Below, in pieces: positions 57,340 to 64,000 of a stretch of 64,000 nt of DNA. A program made the position numbers and the translations under genes. The notes under the pieces are model-generated. The model was not told the origin of the DNA. It saw nothing but the letters and a program-made list of their open reading frames with translations, and did no database searches. Position 1 is the first letter of the stretch, and each line of letters begins with the position of its first letter. Origin of the DNA: Siderastrea radians (Eukaryota > Cnidaria > Anthozoa > Scleractinia > Rhizangiidae); assembly GCA_964017195.1 (NCBI GenBank), contig OZ024895.1:8242001-8306000 (forward strand). The letters are read 5' to 3'.

Positions 57340-58606
57340 AAAAGGAATGATAACCATCTCTCGAATAATGTTGCTGGATTGTTTTAATTCTGATTCATCT
57401 AGTGTGATCGTGTGTTGGTTAATAACTGTGTTGGCTGGCCTGGTTATAGCTAAACTCAGTCTGATGTTTCTGTTCTCTCCAACAGAGGAAAAGAAAGCCC
57501 TCGACAAGTTCGAGGAACATTGTGTTCAGACAATGCTCTTTAAGCTTTCTTCCCGGTCTCAAACAGATTCCAGATTCCTATCTTCAGGTTACGCCGAAGC
57601 AGCTTCCACTTCAAGACAATACCTTTCTCTCGGCTTTCAGCATCGTCCGTCATAGTGGTGTACCACAGGGGAGTTGCCCCGGCAAAGGACAAACATGGTG
57701 GTTAGTGCTTGTTTCAGTAACATAGCAATGGCACCGAAGGGGGTTGTTAGCCCTCTGTCGGCCGGCAAACGTGGAAGGGATGCCTCCTTTAAACTCCACC
57801 GCCATAGCTTGGTTTTGATTTCGGAGTACCCATTTCCTAGACCAGCTACCTTCACCCAGCTAACAAGTCCGGTCCACCTGGCTATTTGAACCATAGCTGG
57901 GAGTGGGGTCGCTGAGTAGCAGAGCGTATCCACACTCCTGTGGGTCATGCATACTGCAGCCAACGGGGCTCCAATTCCTCTGCTCATCATATTTATACTC
58001 CCTGATGGGAGGGTAGGCCGGTTATGCCCCCGCCCACTGGGCCCGTCTTGGTCCGCGCCTGTTTATTGGTTATCTCACAGGTACCCCAACCGACCCTTCA
58101 GTGATCCACCTTAAGGATGATCAGGGGGGTCCGCCACCCTGGGAACGCGCCGCATAGGCTGGACATATAGCCCACTATTGGTATCTTGATACCAAGTTGC
58201 CCGGATGATGACGATGATGAGGTTCAGACAATGAGAAAAGGATGGCTTCTCTGAAGATGTTATATTGCAAGACCTTTGACAGCTGTCACTGCAAGAGTTT
58301 GCATCGACGGATACTCAGAAAAAAGGCGGTGGCAGAAGTTCCCCGAAAAAAGGAAAAGGAAAACGACGATGAGGGAAACCTTGGATCAAGAAAGTGAACT
58401 AGACACCAGCAAAAAAGGAGGAAGAAAGCGGTAGCTCCCACAGCGGTAGCTCCACTTATCCACCTGTACTTTCATTTAATGCAGCGGTACCTCCAGTTAC
58501 AGCTCCACAAGTCACTTATCCAGCGGCAGCTCCCACTAATCCATCTGTACCTTCAAATAATTCAGTGGTACCTCGGGCTCCGGCGATCATAAACGGACAC
58601 AATTGA
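57340..58606 (+). pseudogene. Unrecognised open-frame remnant split by the retroelement
   Basis: Left part (57347-57535) reads a hydrophobic stretch VIVCWLITVLAGLVIAKLSL then EEKKALDKFEEHCVQTM. After removal of the insert it continues a short way, then stops and frameshifts. A Ser/Pro/Ala-rich segment (PPVTAPQVTYPAAAPTNP) is open to TGA near 58606. It could be a degraded mobile-element or host gene; no family is recognised. Confidence 0.25.
57536..58221 (+). mobile_element. Retroelement insertion with 12-bp target-site duplication
   Basis: GTTCAGACAATG occurs at 57524-57535 and again at 58222-58233. The insert ends in GGATGATGACGATGATGA, a short tandem tail as in many LINE/SINE elements. The interior is GC-richer than its surroundings and has no clear ORF. 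Confidence 0.72.
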
Positions 58607-59877
58607 AATTATATAAACATAGTCTTAGGTCACCTAGCGCGCTAACACCGATCTGCATTTTAAATGTTGTTGATGTGCGGCAAGTAAAGGAACAAAAACT
58701 GACCTGTCGAGATAATTAGCTTCAGCCAGGGAGTTGCAAGGTTATTACTGAGGTATTGGGGTGGTTGCTCTGTGAAGTGGTGTGAGTCCTCGTCAAAACG
58801 TACGTCTCTTTTCGACGGTTTGAACAGAAATCAAAGGACAGTGGAAAACAATTTCCACCTTATTTAAACACAATTCATCATTTATTTATTTGTTTATTTA
58901 TTTATTTTCACTAGGAACGACAGTAAAAATTATGTGAATCATATCATATATCAGCATTTAATAAACTGAAAACGAAAACAAAAAACGTCTGCCGTGGCTA
59001 CATTTGACAGCAAAACTTTTACTGCAGCTCATTACCTCAAACGTATTAAACGTTGATATACCAGGCCTTCATGCGAGAATATCGAGAATATTATACATAA
59101 ATTGACAAAATATTTTTCCATTATGGCATTTGATGTTCAGTTATTCCGGCAGCCGAGAATTTTAAAGGAATTATGCAACTTTCACGTCGCTTTGCCTGAT
59201 TTATTTGTTTGGAACTTCGTTTAATTATTTAGAATAATTATGAATGATGCCAATGAGACCTGTCAGCATGCATGTTGAGTAGATTTATTAAGTCAAAATG
59301 CTTTGGGCTTGTAAAGGTGCTCACACATTAAGGCAGTTGACTAAGTTCCACACATCCAGTCCGACTGTTTTTTTTTCTGCAGATGAAACAGGCCACTTTG
59401 TTTCCTTCTCAAAATGTCACATTCTTGGTCATTTTAAAACGCCAACGAAAATGTTAAAAAGTAGGACTAAAGAAATAATAACAAAAATCTGCAAAATAGT
59501 GCCCTGTTCTTTAGTTTTCACAGCTACTGTTACTACCTTTTTGTAATTACCCTCTTAATTCCCTTCAATATTCTTCTTATTTTCGTATCAAAAATAATAC
59601 TTTTTACTGCTATACTGCTAAATATTTAAGTGATGTCTTTCATGTCAAACCGGTTACTGGCATCCGCATATAAACGGAGTTCGACTGTACTCTTCCCATA
59701 ACTACGAAAATTACTGGCTAAATAAGTTCCCATTCATTTGCCAACAATATCTATATTACCACTACCAAAATCTATACAGTAGCCGCAGGATTGTTTAGTT
59801 CAACCCTAAATTTCCAGTCAGTTTTACTTTCAGCTTCTCCTCCTCGGGACTGCATCTCCCAATTGACCTTTGGTTGT

Positions 59878-59943
59878 CTACACGACCAAGTCTTCTACGT
59901 TTGCGTAAAGCTGGTTATCGTACATTTTCATGTTGATAAACCT
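59878..59943 (-). CDS. RTK copy 3 last exon: C-terminal tail
   Basis: 66 nt, RFINMKMYDNQLYANVEDL then VV and TAG. Keeps the pYxN-type motif (YANV) and the LVV end. Confidence 0.88.
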   Translation of the reverse strand, partial: RFINMKMYDNQLYANVEDLVV

Positions 59944-61526
59944 CTGCATAGAAACAAAAATGAGTAAAGAATGGTCCGTTAAATTTTACCTTTTTCGTCT
60001 TTAGAGTACGGCAGTTAAGTTATAAACAAAGAACGAAGCCATGAGCCAATCAGAACTTTCTTTGAGAAACATGCAGCCAAAGCCAAGCGTTGGGAAAACA
60101 CTAGTGACTAGTTACTGGGTATTACTCCTGATCAATTTCCTTGATCTCGTTTGTTCTCCTTGAACAAATAGGTTATTTCTGAGTTGCCTTATATAGTTAG
60201 ATTGCCTCTCTCTAACCGTGATTTGAAAAGGAGGCTAAAAAATTGTAACTGTTGTCAATGCACATCGAAATTACCTTCAGTCCCTGTGGACCTTGGGATT
60301 TTGAACTTTGGAATTTAACTCGACACAATTACTGAAGTAAACATTTTACTTGACGCTTTAAGCGGGGATTTGGTTACTCAGACCACGAGCCCAAAGGCGC
60401 TTCGTTTGAAGAAGAAGTTTTGCATTAAATTTTAATGTTAGATGCTACAAGGGCTAAAAGATAAGCATTTTAATCCTTCCTTTGTATCAATTTAAAACTG
60501 ATATACAGACATCCCTATCCAATGAAGGTTTTAGGGTTAAAAGACGCACCTTGTGTTGGCGTTCCATTTCCTTCAGTTTGTTTCTCAAATCAGCAAATGC
60601 TGGTCTTGCATCGGGGTCATTCTGCCAACATATCATCATTATTTCATACCTGTAGTAAACAAGACCTTGTTATTACTGTTTGCACGCTTATCATTTTCTT
60701 TTTGGCCTTATTAATATTTTTCTTGTGTTTTATTTTTCCGGTGGTTACGTCCCAACCCCGAATGTCGTAACTGACAAAAACATGCTATGATTTAAAAACA
60801 GTCACGCGATAAATTGAACAGTGATTTCAAATACACGGATGATGACGGATGTACCGTCCAAACATGTCCGAGAAATTTAAAACAGTTGTGTTGAAACTGA
60901 GTTTTTTTTTTAATGATCAGAAGCCGTTTAGCAGCCGTGAAACAGTTCAACAAAATTGATGCCCAGTATGCTGCCTACAAAACTTTATTTACAATTCATT
61001 GTCCACGTGTTGTGGTTTAGGCATCCTGTATCCTTCTTGAAGTAAGTTTGCTATTTTCCTGCCATCCATCCGTGGATATGGTGAGCCACCTGAAATAGAT
61101 TTTGAAATCTTAGATCTTATTAAAGGTTCTGAAACCTTTCAACAGCTACTTCAGTATCATTGTAATCTTGGTAAGAATTGTGTACTTCCTTGGTGTAATT
61201 CTCACTCCTCTAAACCATTTGGGATCATTTAACTGGTTTTAAATACTGGTCATTGAATATGGTTGCTTTTTAACGCCAAGGAAAGAATCAAGAAATCCAT
61301 ATTGGCGGATCTAGGAATGGAGTTATTCAGAAACCATGACGGCGTAGTGTAACGTCTTGTGGCGTTTTATTACTAAACGTTTCCCTCCCGATCGCAAAAA
61401 TGACTTCCTCCAATAAAAAGGTATTTTTTTGCATAACGGACAAAAGACGAAGAAAGACATCAACCTATCTCATGTATAAGCTTACCTATCGTGAAAATCT
61501 CGTAAAGGAGAACACCATAACTCCAC
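59878..61526 (-). CDS. Receptor tyrosine kinase copy 3, last four exons (partial)
   Basis: Four exons with the same lengths and phases as exons 16-19 of copy 1 (41, 97, 100 and 66 nt). Joined they read WSYGVLLYEIFTIG, GGSPYPRMDGRKIANLLQEG, ICWQNDPDARPAFADLRNK and a tail ending NVEDLVV and TAG. No lesion is seen. The next upstream exon (P+1 loop) should lie a few hundred bp away but was not found up to base 64000, so a larger intron or a truncation is present. Confidence 0.85.
60550..60649 (-). CDS. RTK copy 3 exon: kinase end
   Basis: 100 nt, YEIMMICWQNDPDARPAFAD then LRNKLKEMERQHK, donor GTGCGT as in copy 1. Confidence 0.9.
60993..61089 (-). CDS. RTK copy 3 exon: kinase C-lobe
   Basis: 97 nt, GGSPYPRMDGRKIANLLQEG then YRMPKPQHVDNEL, two substitutions from copy 1. 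Donor GTAAAT conserved. Confidence 0.9.
61486..61526 (-). CDS. RTK copy 3 exon: alpha-F helix
   Basis: 41 nt between TTTACACAG and GTAAGC, WSYGVLLYEIFTIG, identical in protein sequence to copy 1 exon 16. Confidence 0.88.
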
Positions 61527-61824
61527 CTGTGTAAAGAAAGAGCACTTACCTTGAAGTTACAAATTGATGCCTTCAAATCTGGTCCCGAGTGTTAAAATTA
61601 GCCTTAACTGACCCAGTGTTAGCGTAAATTTGAAATACAAAACAGTTTGATAGCTAACGATGTACATTACTTTCAATTACTTTTGTCCAACGTTTTGTTT
61701 TGTTTTGTTTTGTTTTTGTGTGTGTATGTTTTTTTTTTCAGTTTATTTCGCTGCTTTCAAACTGAAACAGAAACCTGAAGTAGTGGCAATCGAGCACTAC
61801 CCCTGCGTCAGGACCATTGTCAAA

Positions 61825-62390
61825 CCACGGTCAACCATGGTTTTATCATGGACAACCATGGTCAGCTACCATGGTCTACCATGGTCCATCAATGGTAAAA
61901 ACATGGTCTGACCATGGTTAACCATGAACGTTAAATGGCACAAATTTGACCATGGTCGACCATGGTCAAAATGGATTGGGAAATGGCTTTTAGAGACATG
62001 GTCAACCATGTATGACCATGGTGACAAAGACCATGTTTAACCATGGTCAATCGTGGTATTATACTGGAAAGGGTAGCAACGGCAAACCATAATATAACAT
62101 GGTAGACCATGTTTAAAGTCAAAACAGAACATGACACAACATGGTCAACCATGTTTAAGGTGAAAACAAACATGGAATTAAACATGGACAACCATGTATG
62201 ACCATGGATGGAGAACATGTTTAACCATGGACTACCATGTTAGTATGCGGGAATAGCGACAGCGATATTCCATGGTAAGACATGGTCAACCATGTTAAGG
62301 GTAAATTTAACAAACCATGGCATAACATGACCAACCATGTTTAAGGTGAAAATAAAAACCGGATACAATAAACCATGATGGTCAAGTCAT
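61825..62390. repeat. Dense CCATGG repeat field
   Basis: ACCATGGT, AACCATGTTTAA and related motifs recur every 10-25 bp for about 560 bp. The core is self-complementary, so the field can pair with itself in many registers. It lies upstream (in gene orientation) of the first visible exon of RTK copy 3. Confidence 0.85.
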
Positions 62391-63612
62391 TATAATTCGA
62401 TAAAAGATATTATAATTATTCGCTGAAATAACACGATGGACTTATGTTCACCAACAGAACTATAAAAGATTAAAAATAAATCATGCCCGGGCTTTTCAAA
62501 ATGACTTTTGCCTGCACTTTGTTGAAGGTAGTTTATTACAATTCTCATGATACAGTGGCCAGGTTACCACAGGAGTATTTAATTAACATGTATCATTTGT
62601 TTGTTGACACAATTCTGCAGAATACTCAATTTTAAAGCTCTTCTACTTGGAAACTTTTCAAAAAGGAAATTCAAACATCTCGACAGTTAATTGTCACGTT
62701 ATATTCTAACAAGCCCAGGATCAACAGCAACATGCATTTTCTTACGAACAAAAAAAAAATTTTTTCAACACACAAAACACCTGCAGCTAAACCATATTAA
62801 AAAATTTTACCTTTCTTGCCCACTTTAGAATCAGAGAACAGATACCTTCATCAAGCAAATGCCCCTCTTATATTCCTAGCAAACAAATAATTTTACTTTT
62901 ACAAGATTGGTTGTATAAGAAATCAAATGGATGAACTAATGTAGGAATGACATTTGACAAATGTGACTGTGATTAACTGAGTTATCAGTTACCTGATTTT
63001 AACCGTGCAATATTGGGGTACAGAGAAACCCTTTCGAACAATTTTCCCCACGGCCAATCTTTCAACACACTGTTAAAATGTACTGTAAAAATGTAACAAT
63101 ACAAATATATTTTGCTGTCCAAGCCTAGCAAGTTGTACAACATATTCAAGCACACAAGTTAGGGCTAATTGTGCTTTTGAGATTGCTTTCAATTAGGCAG
63201 CTGATAACTCTGTATAGTTTCACTTTCCAATGCAGATAATACAGCTATTTCCCTATTGGTTAACGACATCCAGACTTACGTTAAACAAATCATTCCGGCT
63301 TTATACTTAGTTTATGAAAAGGCTTATCTTAGATGCAATAAGAGTAGTTTAAAAGTTACAGAGTGCATTTGATTGTTCTTTTTTGGGCAAATACACAAAA
63401 TGAGAATTCCAAAGACCAACACAAATGCTCAATTGGGAAGAGTTACAAGCCTATAAAATGTACTTTTTTCTTTTGCCAGAAAGATATCCCACGACTATCC
63501 ATTTAAAGGGGCTGACTGTCACAAGGATTTTGCCTACATTTTGTAAAAATTTTGTTAAGAATAATAATGATTAAATGCCTTTGCTCATACATAAAATGCT
63601 CCTGGGACTCCA
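62391..63612. other. No gene recognised
   Basis: Checked for the missing RTK exons (P+1 loop, HRD/DFG) on the minus strand without success. AT-rich, no recognised repeat. Confidence 0.55.
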
Positions 63613-64000
63613 TAGCCTGAGAAAACAGCTGGCGTTTCGCGAGGTCGCCACTTGAGCCCTGACTAAACGACGTCCGAGTAACGAGCGCAGAATTTTTCAT
63701 ACTGATGACGCGTGGCGTCACTACCAGTTCTAGGTAGTGCTTCTGATTGGTTGAAATGTGAGGGAATTTCGTTTCAACCAATCAGAAGCGCAGAAATTCC
63801 ATACCGATGATGCGTCACTATCCAGATCTAGGAAGTGCTTCTGATTGGTTGAAATGCAAGGGAATTTCGTTTCAACCAATCAGAAGCACTACCTAGATCT
63901 GGGTAGTGACATGTCATCAGTATGGAATTTCTGTGCTCATTACTCAGACGTTGTTTTGTGAGGGCTCAAGAGGCGACCTCGAGAAACGTCGGCTGTTTTC
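63613..64000. mobile_element. Foldback MITE, cut by the window end
   Basis: TAGCCTGAGAAAACAGCTGG at the left is mirrored by a right end finishing CGTCGGCTGTTTTC at the last base. Inside are inverted copies of TGCTTCTGATTGGTTGAAAT. Same family as 16223-16430. At most a few bases are missing at the right. Confidence 0.78.

Overview
This is a eukaryotic genomic window. It is AT-rich, its genes are split by spliceosomal introns, and it is full of foldback and inverted-repeat transposons. The gene content fits an anthozoan cnidarian, probably a stony coral or relative: a lineage-type Ig-domain receptor tyrosine kinase (RTK) array, a GIY-YIG Penelope-like retroelement, Crypton-like tyrosine recombinases and many MITEs. 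The organism call is an inference. No bacterial features, rRNA, CRISPR array or intact tRNA were seen.

The main content is a head-to-tail array of three copies of one RTK gene, all on the minus strand. Their last exons lie about 21.6 kb apart (16.7, 38.3 and 59.9 kb). Copy 1 (37277 down to 16716) can be assembled by eye into 19 exons with consistent splice phases: 2574 coding nt, 857 aa. It reads signal peptide, three Ig-like domains, a SEA domain with a GSLIV autoproteolysis-type motif, one transmembrane helix, a juxtamembrane region containing two micro-exons, an FGFR/Tie-like kinase, and a short tail with a YENV motif. Its only visible lesion is a 405-bp foldback insertion inside the Ig1 exon.

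Copy 2 (52979 down to 38282) keeps the signal, Ig, SEA and transmembrane exons but looks like a pseudogene. Ig2 has a 1-nt frameshift, Ig3 has an in-frame TAA, a micro-exon has the wrong length, the kinase core is missing after the glycine loop (replaced by a 70-bp minisatellite), and the stop codon is lost. Copy 3 (61526 down to 59878) shows only its last four exons. The preceding exons are not found up to base 64000, so they lie beyond the window or are lost.

Region by region: 1-16.2 kb holds no confident gene, only inverted-repeat elements, satellites, an STPR-like arginine-rich relic (3.4-3.8 kb) and one possible small plus-strand exon (7.35 kb). 16.7-37.3 kb is RTK copy 1, with a Penelope-like fragment, a degenerate tyrosine recombinase element and several MITEs in its introns. 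37.3-53 kb is RTK copy 2 and its decay. 53-58.6 kb is transposon-rich spacer, including a second recombinase element just upstream of the copy 2 start codon, a TTAA-flanked element and a retroelement with a 12-bp target-site duplication. 58.6-64 kb is the 3' part of copy 3, a dense CCATGG repeat field and a foldback MITE running off the end.

All coordinates, splice sites and translations were read by eye. No homology search was run.
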